Positions 1 to 6,071 of a stretch of DNA of 6,071 bases are shown here, one piece after another. The position numbers and the translations under genes were made by a program. The notes under the pieces are model-generated. The model was not told the origin of the DNA. It searched no databases and saw nothing but the letters and a program-made list of their open reading frames with translations. Source of the stretch: Patescibacteria group bacterium. GTDB lineage: Bacteria; Patescibacteriota; Patescibacteriia; JAGPKW01. The stretch lies in contig JAGPKW010000020.1 of NCBI GenBank assembly GCA_018053685.1, positions 1 to 6,071 on the forward strand, given 5' to 3'. Each line of letters opens with the position of its first letter. The first letter of the stretch is position 1.

Positions 1-32
1 GTTTTTATATGTTATTATATTTATCATGTTTT

Positions 33-107
33 GGCCTTATCGTATAGTGGTTAGTACTCCAGGTTTTCATCCTGGCAACAGGGGTTCGATTCCCCTTAAG
101 GCTACCA
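33..107 (+). tRNA. tRNA-Glu with anticodon UUC
   Basis: The sequence folds as a complete cloverleaf. The 7-bp acceptor stem (33-39 with 97-103) opens with a G-U wobble pair and is otherwise Watson-Crick. The D arm spans 42-57 and its loop holds the invariant GG at 49-50. The anticodon stem is 59-63 with 71-75, and its loop TTTTCAT places the anticodon TTC at 66-68, which reads GAA/GAG as glutamate. The variable loop is CAAC. The T arm (80-96) has the loop TTCGATT. The discriminator base is A104, and CCA is encoded at 105-107, as in many bacteria. The overall layout matches bacterial tRNA-Glu, including the TC at positions 8-9. The 32 upstream bases hold only AT-rich -10-like hexamers (for example TATATT at 16-21), and any -35 would lie outside the window. 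The stop codon of the opposite-strand metallopeptidase gene begins two bases after the CCA end. Confidence 0.97.
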
Positions 108-108
108 A

Positions 109-752
109 TTAAATATATAGTAAGTTTCCATTTTTTCTAAGCCAATCTTTTCTTTCTTTATAATCTGGCATTATATTTTCTATTATTCCCCAAAAATTTT
201 TAGAATGATTATGCTCTATAGTATGTGCTAATTCATGTATTATAACATAATCTATTATTTTTTTATCTGCCATAATTAACTTCCAATTTATATTTATGTT
301 ATTTTGTGCTCCACAACTACCCCATCTAGTATTAGCATTTGATATTTTTATTTTATTAATTCTAAAATTATATTTTTTAGTATAAAAAATGATTCTTTTT
401 TTGATAATCTTATTGGCTTGATCAATATAAAATTTATATAATAATTCTTTTGAATTATCTTTATTTTTTCTAGATATATAAAAATTTATTCCGTTGAATT
501 TTATATTTTCAAAGTCTTCATTAGAAATTAGTAATTTTATTTCTTCCCCAAGATATAAAAAAGTTGTTTTATTTTTAGATCTTTGCTGTATAACTTTTTG
601 TTATTCTCTATCCATTTTTTATTAGATTGTACAAAATTATCTATATATTTTTTAGATATATTTTTTGGTGCATTTATGATAATATTCCCATCTTTATCTA
701 ATAATATTGATATGTTTTTTCTTTTTTTAAAGATTATTTTATATTTGATCAT
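109..752 (-). pseudogene. YgjP/DUF45-family zinc metallopeptidase, split by a one-base frameshift
   Basis: Two adjacent reading frames together encode one DUF45 (YgjP-like, M48-related) metal-dependent hydrolase. The N-terminal part (ATG at 750-752) carries the family's basic beta-rich start, the 'INAP' strand motif and a helix ending in 'KKWIE'. It reaches 'YILG' and then hits TAA at 537-539. The C-terminal part continues in the -1 frame from about 546 to the stop at 109-111. It contains RWGSC (313-327), the zinc-binding HELAH motif (223-237), a third histidine in NHSKNFW (H at 205-207), and the usual family ending, PDYKERKDWL. Adding one G to the GGGG run (plus-strand CCCC at 546-549) joins the halves into about 214 residues, close to usual family length. 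Every expected metal and catalytic residue is intact and there are no other stops, so the lesion is recent, or a homopolymer sequencing error. The exact substrate of the family is uncertain. No Shine-Dalgarno is seen before the start. Confidence 0.88.
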
Positions 753-758
753 TTAAAA

Positions 759-787
759 TTGCTAATATTATTATATTTTGTTATAAT
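759..787 (+). promoter_or_regulatory. Sigma70-type promoter for the PEGA-domain gene
   Basis: A perfect TATAAT at 782-787 is preceded by TTGCTA at 759-764 (four of six bases match TTGACA), with a 17-bp spacer, the optimal distance. Transcription would begin near 794, leaving a leader of only about 12 bases before the ATG at 806, too short for a normal Shine-Dalgarno. The same 53-bp spacer must also serve the divergent metallopeptidase gene. On the minus strand a second TATAAT reads at 770-775, but without a good -35. AT richness makes chance -10 matches common. The pairing with a well-spaced -35 is what supports this call. Confidence 0.5.
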
Positions 788-805
788 TTTTTAAATATAC
801 CACAA

Positions 806-2131
806 ATGAGCAAAAAAATTAATTTTATATTTTTCATAGTCTTTTCTATAATAGCAGTTTTAACAACAGCTTTTGTTATAATTACATATAGTGGGTATAA
901 AATAGATTTTAAATATATGAGATTAATTAAAACTGGGAGTATATATATAAATACAAATCCTACAAAGGCTGATATATATATTGATAATAAAAAAATAGAT
1001 CAGAGAACCCCGGCAATTATTAATCATGTAATACCTGGCAGGCATACTATAACATTAGAGAAAAAAGGATATAAAACATGGGAAACTAATATTGATGTCC
1101 CTCCAGAAATTACGACTTTTTTAAACTATGAGCTTATTTATGAAGATATAGAGTTAAGTAAGACAAGTGAGCTTTCTAACCAGCCCTTAATACTTTCTAA
1201 TAATAAAAGATACATTTTATATATTAAACATGAGAATAATTTAAATAATATTTATGTATATGATATAGCTTCTCAAGAGCAGTTTAAAATATATTCTACT
1301 ATATCAAATATAGGAAGAATAGAATGGGCTCCAGATGATAAAAGAGTATTATTATTGGAAAATAGTAAATTTTTGGTTATAAATTTAAATATTATAGAAT
1401 TACCAGTTATTAATAATGCCATTCAATCATATAAATTAATTAATTTGAATACCTTAATCCCAGACATAGCTGATATTATATGGAATCAATTAGCAGATAA
1501 TATATTGGTAATTACTAATGATAAACAATTATATAAAGTAGACATAAATAGTGAAGAAATAACAAAAATAAATATAAATGATTTTGGTAGAATAGGCTTA
1601 TTTATTAATGATAAAATAATATATATTAATAGCCAAAATATATTAAGAGAATACAATATATCTAGTGATCTTACTAATGAATATATAGACTATAATAATA
1701 TTAAGAATATAAAATATTATGATGATTATATTGTATTGTTAAATAACCAAGATATGTTTATAATCTTTAGAAAAGATTTAAAATCAGAACCAATAAAATT
1801 ATCAGGTGAGAGGATTGAGTTTAATAAGAATAGAGTGATTACATTTAATAATTCTGAAATAAATATCTATGATTTAAGGGAGGGGGTATTAAATAATACT
1901 TTAAGATATGGTAAGAAAATTATAGATCTTGATTTTTATAATAATAATTACATAGTTTTAATTCTAGAAGATGAAATAAAGCTTATTAATATAGATGGTT
2001 CAAGTTTAAATGAGCTTAATCTTATATCAAATATTAAATCAATACAGCATGTAATAGTTCTAGATAATAGGATTAATATAATTTATAAAGATGGTGATAG
2101 CTATATGATTTCTCATATAGACTTAAGATAA
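806..2131 (+). CDS. Membrane-anchored PEGA-domain protein with C-terminal propeller-like region
   Basis: The 441-residue product has a short lysine-containing N-terminus and one hydrophobic segment (about residues 7-28), read as a signal anchor that leaves the rest outside the membrane. Residues about 44-110 form a PEGA domain: 'GSIYINTNP' begins it, followed by 'IYIDNK', then the diagnostic 'IPGRHTITLEKKGYKTWE'. Residues about 125-441 are rich in short beta strands. They include repeats of the type 'S.NKRYILYI....NIYVYDI' and 'IEWAPDDKRVLLLE', which resemble TolB/WD40-like propeller blades, though the later blades are degenerate. PEGA domains are linked to cell-surface functions, and no enzyme motif is visible. 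A role in envelope or surface binding is inference. The start at 806 is chosen because it opens directly onto the anchor and lies just below a good promoter. There is no Shine-Dalgarno. The last 19 bases overlap the 3' end of the convergent rmlD. Confidence 0.85.
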   Translation: MSKKINFIFFIVFSIIAVLTTAFVIITYSGYKIDFKYMRLIKTGSIYINTNPTKADIYIDNKKIDQRTPAIINHVIPGRHTITLEKKGYKTWETNIDVPPEITTFLNYELIYEDIELSKTSELSNQPLILSNNKRYILYIKHENNLNNIYVYDIASQEQFKIYSTISNIGRIEWAPDDKRVLLLENSKFLVINLNIIELPVINNAIQSYKLINLNTLIPDIADIIWNQLADNILVITNDKQLYKVDINSEEITKININDFGRIGLFINDKIIYINSQNILREYNISSDLTNEYIDYNNIKNIKYYDDYIVLLNNQDMFIIFRKDLKSEPIKLSGERIEFNKNRVITFNNSEINIYDLREGVLNNTLRYGKKIIDLDFYNNNYIVLILEDEIKLINIDGSSLNELNLISNIKSIQHVIVLDNRINIIYKDGDSYMISHIDLR

Positions 2132-2991
2132 TTAATTTTTTTGTTTTCTTTCATATATTTTTCTAATGATTCCTGCCATTGAGGTATTTCCATATTGAAT
2201 TCTGTTTTTATCTTTTTTTTATTTAATACAGAATAATTAGGTCTTTGAGCAAGTGTAGGATAATCTTTTGTTTCTATAGGTGAAATTCTGCATTGTATAT
2301 TTTGTAATTTACATATAATCTTTGCAAAATCATACCAGCTGGTTGCTCCCTCATTAGAATAATTATATATTCCGCTATTTTCTTTATTTAATATTGGTAA
2401 GATATATAATACAGTATTGACTAAATCGCTAGCATATGTTGGTGTACCTATTTGGTCAAAGATGATTTTTAAATCGCCTCTTTCTACTGCTAATTTTGTG
2501 ATTGTTTTAACAAAATTATTTCCATATATAGAATATAACCAAGAGGTTCTAATTATCGCATATATCTCACTATTTTTTATAATTTCATTTTCACCTTGTA
2601 ATTTTGTTTTTCCATAAACAGATTTTGGATCAGGGATATCGTCTTCTTTATATGGGATATGGTTTTCCCCATTAAATACATAATCAGTAGAAAAATGTAT
2701 TAATTTAATATTGTATTTCTTGGATAATACAGCTAGATTCTGCGGTCCAATAACATTTACATAATATGCAGCATCTTTGTCTACTTCAGCTTTATCAACA
2801 AAAGTATATGCAGCACAGTTAATTATTGCATCTATTTTATTTCTGTTAAAAAATTCATCTAATTTTAAAAAACTAGTTATATCTAGTTCTTCTTTATTTT
2901 TAAATATAAAATAGTGTTGAGTATTTATTCCAGCTAAAAATTTAAATTCTTGTCCTAATTGTCCATCACTTCCAGTTATTAATATATTCAT
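2113..2991 (-). CDS. rmlD: dTDP-4-dehydrorhamnose reductase (RmlD)
   Basis: RmlD catalyses the last step of dTDP-L-rhamnose synthesis, the NAD(P)H-dependent reduction of dTDP-4-keto-L-rhamnose, in the cytosol. The 292-residue product is of normal family length and is an extended short-chain dehydrogenase. It begins 'MNILITGSDGQLG' with the Rossmann GxxGxxG at residues 7-13. It has 'NCAAYTFVDKAE' at about 58-69, 'FSTDYVFNG' at 100-108 and the catalytic YxxxK as Y126-K130 in 'VYGKTK'. 'RTSWLYS' (148-154) and 'GIYNYSNEGATSWYDFA' (207-223) are also typical of RmlD. I chose the ATG at 2989-2991, which gives the canonical N-terminus. An upstream TTG at 3001-3003 would add only four residues and is less likely. 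The ATG lies one base after the TAG of the upstream rmlA-rmlC gene (TAGTATG), suggesting translational coupling in one operon. The gene ends in TGA, overlapping the convergent PEGA gene by 19 bases. Confidence 0.95.
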   Translation of the reverse strand: MNILITGSDGQLGQEFKFLAGINTQHYFIFKNKEELDITSFLKLDEFFNRNKIDAIINCAAYTFVDKAEVDKDAAYYVNVIGPQNLAVLSKKYNIKLIHFSTDYVFNGENHIPYKEDDIPDPKSVYGKTKLQGENEIIKNSEIYAIIRTSWLYSIYGNNFVKTITKLAVERGDLKIIFDQIGTPTYASDLVNTVLYILPILNKENSGIYNYSNEGATSWYDFAKIICKLQNIQCRISPIETKDYPTLAQRPNYSVLNKKKIKTEFNMEIPQWQESLEKYMKENKKINYLKSI

Positions 2992-2992
2992 A

Positions 2993-4447
2993 CTAGTATA
3001 CAAAGTTATTTTTGATATTATCTAATGTTGGCCATAATTTATCTTTCTCTGATATAATTAAATTATCTATTGGCATTTTCCAATCTATATTAACAAATGG
3101 ATCATTATATATTAAGCCAGATTCAGATTCTTTATTATATAAATTATCACATTTATACACAAATTCAGCCTCGTCACTTAAAACTATAAACCCATGCGCA
3201 AATCCTTTAGGTATAAATAATTGCCTTTTATTCTCTGCTGATAATTCTACTGAAACATATTTGCCAAAGGTTGGAGACCCTTTTCTTATATCAACAGCAA
3301 CATCTAACACTTTCCCCCTTGTTACCCTTACTAATTTTGCTTGTGCATATGGTTCCATTTGATAATGCAAGCCCCTTAAAACTCCTTTTGTGGATTTTGA
3401 CTCATTATCTTGTAAAAATTTATTATTAATACCATTATCAGCAAATAATTTTTCATTATATGTTTCCATAAAATATCCCCTTTCATCATTAAAGACTGCG
3501 GGTTCAAATATTATTACATCTGGGATTTCTGTTTTTATAAACTTGGGAGATGGTTTAATAATAATATTTTTTTTCTTTTCTCTCTCAACAAAATTAATTA
3601 AATATTCACCATATTCTGTCTTAGATAAATCATTTGTAAGTTTTTCTAACTGAGCTAATGTTATAAATCCATTTTGATAAGCTATCTCTTCTATACATCC
3701 TATTTCTATACCTTGTCTATGTTGTATAGTTTCAACAAAATTAGATGTCTCAAGCAAACTATCAGCTGTTCCAGTATCTAACCATGCAACACCCCTATCA
3801 AGAGTTCTAACTTTTAATTGTCCTCTCTTTAGATATTCTTTGTTTAAATCTGTTATTTCTAACTCTCCTCTTTCTGATCTTTGTAAGTGTTTAGCTATCT
3901 CTACAACTGAATTATCATAAAAATATAATCCAGTTTGGGCATACATTGATTTTGGATGTTCTGGCTTTTCTTCTATACTAATAACATTAAAATTATCATC
4001 AAATTCTATAACCCCATATCTTTTAGGATCTTTAACATAATATGCAAATATTTCTGCGCCCATTTCAATTTTACTAGCTTCTTTTACCATTTTATCAAAA
4101 TCCCCACCATAAAATACATTATCTCCTAGCATTAAACAAACCTTATCAGATCCTATAAACTCTTCACCCACAATAAATGCTTCCGCTATCCCACCTTTAG
4201 GATTTTCTTGAGCTTTATATGTGATATTAAGTCCTAGTTGGCTCCCATCTTTAAATAGCGCTTTATATAATGGTAAATCTCTCTCTGTTGATATTATTAG
4301 TATATCTTTTATACCAGCCATTAATATTACAGAAAGAGAATAGTATACTATTGGCTTATTAAATATTGGTATTAATTGTTTTGATATGCTTTGCGTTGTT
4401 GGGTATAGTCTTGTTCCAGCTCCACCAGCTAATAATATACCTTTCAT
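2993..4447 (-). CDS. rmlA-rmlC: Bifunctional RmlA-RmlC fusion: glucose-1-phosphate thymidylyltransferase / dTDP-4-dehydrorhamnose 3,5-epimerase
   Basis: One uninterrupted 484-residue frame holds two normally separate enzymes of dTDP-L-rhamnose synthesis. Residues 1 to about 290 are RmlA, which makes dTDP-glucose from dTTP and glucose-1-phosphate. Visible motifs are the nucleotide loop GGAGTRL (8-14), SKQL (K23), base-contact Q80, metal-binding D109 in LGDN, EEKP (159-162), GELEITD (194-200) and WLDTG (222-226). A lysine-rich linker of about 15 residues follows. Residues about 305-484 are RmlC, a cupin epimerase: DERGYFMETY (321-330), RGLHYQ with catalytic H361, KRQLFIPKGFAHGF (407-420), Y431 and D469 of 'SEKD', which align with E. 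coli RfbC H63, Y133 and D170. Both halves have normal lengths and all key residues, so both are probably active. These are pathway steps one and three; RmlB (step two) is absent here. The gene is followed by rmlD after one base, and no Shine-Dalgarno precedes its ATG. Confidence 0.95.
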   Translation of the reverse strand: MKGILLAGGAGTRLYPTTQSISKQLIPIFNKPIVYYSLSVILMAGIKDILIISTERDLPLYKALFKDGSQLGLNITYKAQENPKGGIAEAFIVGEEFIGSDKVCLMLGDNVFYGGDFDKMVKEASKIEMGAEIFAYYVKDPKRYGVIEFDDNFNVISIEEKPEHPKSMYAQTGLYFYDNSVVEIAKHLQRSERGELEITDLNKEYLKRGQLKVRTLDRGVAWLDTGTADSLLETSNFVETIQHRQGIEIGCIEEIAYQNGFITLAQLEKLTNDLSKTEYGEYLINFVEREKKKNIIIKPSPKFIKTEIPDVIIFEPAVFNDERGYFMETYNEKLFADNGINNKFLQDNESKSTKGVLRGLHYQMEPYAQAKLVRVTRGKVLDVAVDIRKGSPTFGKYVSVELSAENKRQLFIPKGFAHGFIVLSDEAEFVYKCDNLYNKESESGLIYNDPFVNIDWKMPIDNLIISEKDKLWPTLDNIKNNFVY

Positions 4448-4533
4448 AGTTTTTTGATTATGTTTATTTGCTATAACCTTAATATAAAAAATATTTTATA
4501 TCAAGATGTCATTATACACAATAAAATTAAAAT
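4448..4533 (-). promoter_or_regulatory. Spacer between glycosyltransferase and rmlA-rmlC, possible internal promoter
   Basis: This 86-base AT-rich gap is the longest spacer in the minus-strand gene cluster. On the minus strand it holds a perfect TATAAT at 4511-4516, which would give rmlA-rmlC its own start about 55-60 bases upstream of the ATG. The -35 position (4534-4539, TTATAG) is weak and falls on the end of the glycosyltransferase gene. Downstream of it, 4482-4501 is a perfect 8-bp inverted repeat (ATATAAAA / TTTTATAT, 4-base loop). It is made only of A-T pairs and lacks a GC stem, so it is unlikely to terminate transcription strongly. The promoter call is tentative because such hexamers are frequent in AT-rich DNA. 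Confidence 0.25.
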
Positions 4534-5637
4534 CTATAAATAATATATATTTAGAGTTTTTTTAGCCATATCTAGCCAAGAATATCTTCTATAAAATAGA
4601 AGCCCTATATTTTTTAGCTCTTCTAATCTTATAAGGTTGTTTTTTAATTTATTTATTGCATCAGTTATATCTTTTACATCATTTGGATTAAAATACTCTG
4701 CACTATCTTTTAATATTTCTGGCAAGCATGAAGCATTTGATGATAATATTGGAACTCCATATTGCATTGCTTCAAGTGGTGGAAGTCCAAATCCTTCATA
4801 TAATGATGGGAAAACATAGAATAAAGCATTTTTGAGATATAAAGATAATGTATTATCATCTAAATAGTCTGTAAGAAAAATTTTTTTATTTATTAGATCT
4901 TTATACTGTATTTCTAATCTATTATAGAAAAAATCTTTTTTACCAACTAATACTAAGTTAAGATCATTAATATTTTTAAATGCATCACATAAATTTTCTA
5001 AATTTTTGTGTGGATATGCAGAACCAACATATATTATATATGGTTTTATTCTGTTTATATTATTTAAAATCTCTATATTATCTGAACTCTCTGTATTTAA
5101 TTTTGTTACTCCTTCGTAAATTACATTTATTTTATCTATATATTTATCTTTTAAGTTAAAGTATGATATAATGTCATTTTTTGTAAATTCTGATACTGTT
5201 ATTATGTTTTTTGCATATTTTATTGCATGTTTTATAACTATTTTCGAAAAGAACTTTTTTATTTTATATATTATAGGGCTTAAGGTACTAGCTTTTATGG
5301 TTGGAAATTTTAAAATTATAAGATCATGAATAGTGACAATATATGGTTTTCTATATAATATTGGAACATTAAAATGTGTAAAATGTACTAAATCAAAATT
5401 ATATTTATTTAAAAAATTAGGAAATAGTAGCTGTTCTTTTAAACTATACCATCTAAAGTTAGCGATAATTTTATTAAAGTTTTGATTTTTAGGCGTGTAT
5501 TTATCAAAATTGTCTTTAGTTAAAATAACATAGTATTGATTAGTGTTATCAATTTTTTCTAAATTTAATATCAACTGTTCTATATATCTACCAATACCTC
5601 TCTCGCCAAGCATTCTGGCATCTATTGCTATTTTCAT
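4534..5637 (-). CDS. GT4-family glycosyltransferase
   Basis: The 367-residue product has the two-Rossmann GT-B layout of family GT4 retaining glycosyltransferases, which move a sugar from a nucleotide donor to a lipid-linked or glycan acceptor at the cytosolic membrane face. The acceptor half opens with 'MKIAIDARML' and the glycine loop GIGRY (14-18), then has 'FDLVHFTHFN' (81-90), 'TIHDLI' (102-107) and 'TVSEFTKNDI' (147-156). The donor half has 'YVGSAYPHKNLENL' (203-216), 'VLVGKK' (229-234) and the hallmark EX7E motif EGFGLPPLE (E281, E289), followed by 'AMQYGVPILSS'. Its N-terminal motifs resemble mannosyl- and rhamnosyltransferases of surface polysaccharide clusters. The donor cannot be fixed from sequence; the rml genes immediately downstream make dTDP-rhamnose a reasonable guess. 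No membrane segment is obvious. The gene lies 29 bases after the PLD-like gene on the same strand, suggesting co-transcription. No Shine-Dalgarno is visible. Confidence 0.92.
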   Translation of the reverse strand: MKIAIDARMLGERGIGRYIEQLILNLEKIDNTNQYYVILTKDNFDKYTPKNQNFNKIIANFRWYSLKEQLLFPNFLNKYNFDLVHFTHFNVPILYRKPYIVTIHDLIILKFPTIKASTLSPIIYKIKKFFSKIVIKHAIKYAKNIITVSEFTKNDIISYFNLKDKYIDKINVIYEGVTKLNTESSDNIEILNNINRIKPYIIYVGSAYPHKNLENLCDAFKNINDLNLVLVGKKDFFYNRLEIQYKDLINKKIFLTDYLDDNTLSLYLKNALFYVFPSLYEGFGLPPLEAMQYGVPILSSNASCLPEILKDSAEYFNPNDVKDITDAINKLKNNLIRLEELKNIGLLFYRRYSWLDMAKKTLNIYYL

Positions 5638-5666
5638 AATAGTTTAAATAAATAATTATTATAAGT

Positions 5667-6071
5667 CTATCTTATTTTTGAATCTTTTTCAAAAGTATTA
5701 ATAACTTTGTTTATAATATTAGTATTTATGGTCATAATCCCAACTTCCCTATTTTCTTCCATAGATTGTCTTGAAAAATTTATAGACCCTATATATGCCA
5801 TTTTATCATCTATAATTAGTACTTTTGCATGTTGATATGGTTTTTTAAGATATGTAATTATAGCACCATTATCATGTAATTTATTTATCATCTCTGTATT
5901 TGATTCTATTTTTTTACTATCTGGAACAATTATGTTTACAGTTATACCATTTTTTATTTTATTTATTAATATATCTACAATAGCTTTATCATCTATATTC
6001 TCAGCATACATTTTAATATTTTTTGTTGAAGCGTTTATAAGACTTTCTATTTTTAACCTACTATTATTTGG
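5667..6071 (-). CDS. Phospholipase D-like (HKD) domain protein, N-terminus outside window
   Basis: The frame stays open to the right edge, so the true start lies beyond the window. An internal ATG at 6009-6011 falls within the domain and is not the likely start. The visible 134 residues show a PLD-fold unit: 'NSRLKIESLINASTKNIKMY', a helix with 'DDKAIVDILINKIKNGITV', strand 'NIIVPDSK', then the catalytic HKD motif as HAKVLIIDDKMAYIGSIN, with H, K and D at family spacing and the trailing GSxN. 'ENREVGI' after it is typical of the strand closing the domain. The protein ends soon afterwards, so this is the C-terminal unit. A first HKD unit probably lies upstream. Such proteins include cardiolipin synthase-like phosphatidyltransferases, phosphodiesterases and nucleases, and the missing half prevents a choice. 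It is the most upstream visible gene of the minus-strand cluster. Confidence 0.85.
   Translation of the reverse strand, partial: PNNSRLKIESLINASTKNIKMYAENIDDKAIVDILINKIKNGITVNIIVPDSKKIESNTEMINKLHDNGAIITYLKKPYQHAKVLIIDDKMAYIGSINFSRQSMEENREVGIMTINTNIINKVINTFEKDSKIR

Noticed and set aside
540..552. Programmed -1 ribosomal frameshift in the metallopeptidase gene
   Set aside because: The site TTG GGG AAG lacks a proper X XXY YYZ heptamer, no upstream Shine-Dalgarno-like stimulator or strong downstream hairpin is visible, and the family is not known to me to use frameshifting.
537..752. The 71-residue N-terminal frame as a stand-alone small protein
   Set aside because: It is clearly the N-terminus of a DUF45 protein whose remainder follows in the adjacent frame, so it is annotated as part of the broken gene.
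2113..2115. Possible alternative genetic code with UGA as Gly or Trp, as in some Candidate Phyla bacteria
   Set aside because: No gene has an in-frame TGA, Trp is encoded by TGG and Gly by GGN, and the TGA here ends RmlD at the expected family length.
2123..2140. Possible terminator: TTAA-GATAA-TTAA followed by a T run after the PEGA gene
   Set aside because: The stem is only four A-T pairs, too weak for an intrinsic terminator, and T runs are common in this AT-rich DNA.
2417..2617. Plus-strand open frame inside rmlD, and similar plus-strand frames at 3012-3362, 3390-3653 and 4637-4819
   Set aside because: They lie antisense to well-conserved genes (rmlD, rmlA-rmlC, glycosyltransferase), show no recognisable domain and have low-complexity composition. 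They are shadows of the real frames.
1..6071. CRISPR array, insertion sequence, phage or defence genes
   Set aside because: No spaced direct repeats, transposase motifs, terminal inverted repeats or defence-type domains were seen on either strand. The many short AT repeats reflect base composition.

Overview
The window is strongly AT-rich bacterial DNA (roughly a quarter G+C by eye). It is tightly packed, with almost no intergenic space. It carries one tRNA gene, three complete protein genes with recognisable functions, one complete membrane-anchored protein of unknown role, one metallopeptidase gene broken by a one-base frameshift, and one gene cut by the right edge. UGA appears only as the terminator of rmlD; Trp is read from UGG and Gly from GGN, so the standard bacterial code fits. 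None of the five visible protein starts has a convincing Shine-Dalgarno sequence. AT richness, compact layout, an encoded CCA end on the tRNA and a single-pass PEGA/propeller-like protein would suit a reduced-genome lineage such as the Candidate Phyla Radiation (Patescibacteria). That placement is inference, not proof; another low-GC bacterium cannot be excluded.

Left part (1-805): a tRNA-Glu(UUC) lies on the + strand. Abutting its 3' end, tail to tail, is a minus-strand gene of the YgjP/DUF45 (M48-like) metallopeptidase family. Its N- and C-terminal halves are both well preserved but sit in different frames, joined at a run of four G residues. A short AT-rich divergent spacer follows, with a good promoter reading rightward.

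Middle-left (806-2131, + strand): a 441-residue protein with one N-terminal membrane anchor, a PEGA domain and a long beta-rich, propeller-like region. Its 3' end overlaps the 3' end of the convergent rmlD.

Right part (2113-6071, all minus strand, transcribed from right to left): a phospholipase D-like HKD protein (its N-terminus lies beyond the window), a GT4 glycosyltransferase, a fused RmlA-RmlC protein and RmlD. RmlA makes dTDP-glucose, RmlC epimerises the 4-keto intermediate and RmlD reduces it to dTDP-L-rhamnose. The second-step enzyme, RmlB, is not in the window and must be encoded elsewhere if the pathway is complete. The GT4 enzyme is a plausible user of an activated sugar such as dTDP-rhamnose in surface glycan assembly. 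I see no CRISPR array, insertion sequence, phage gene or obvious new defence system. The most notable items are the RmlA-RmlC fusion and the frameshifted metallopeptidase.
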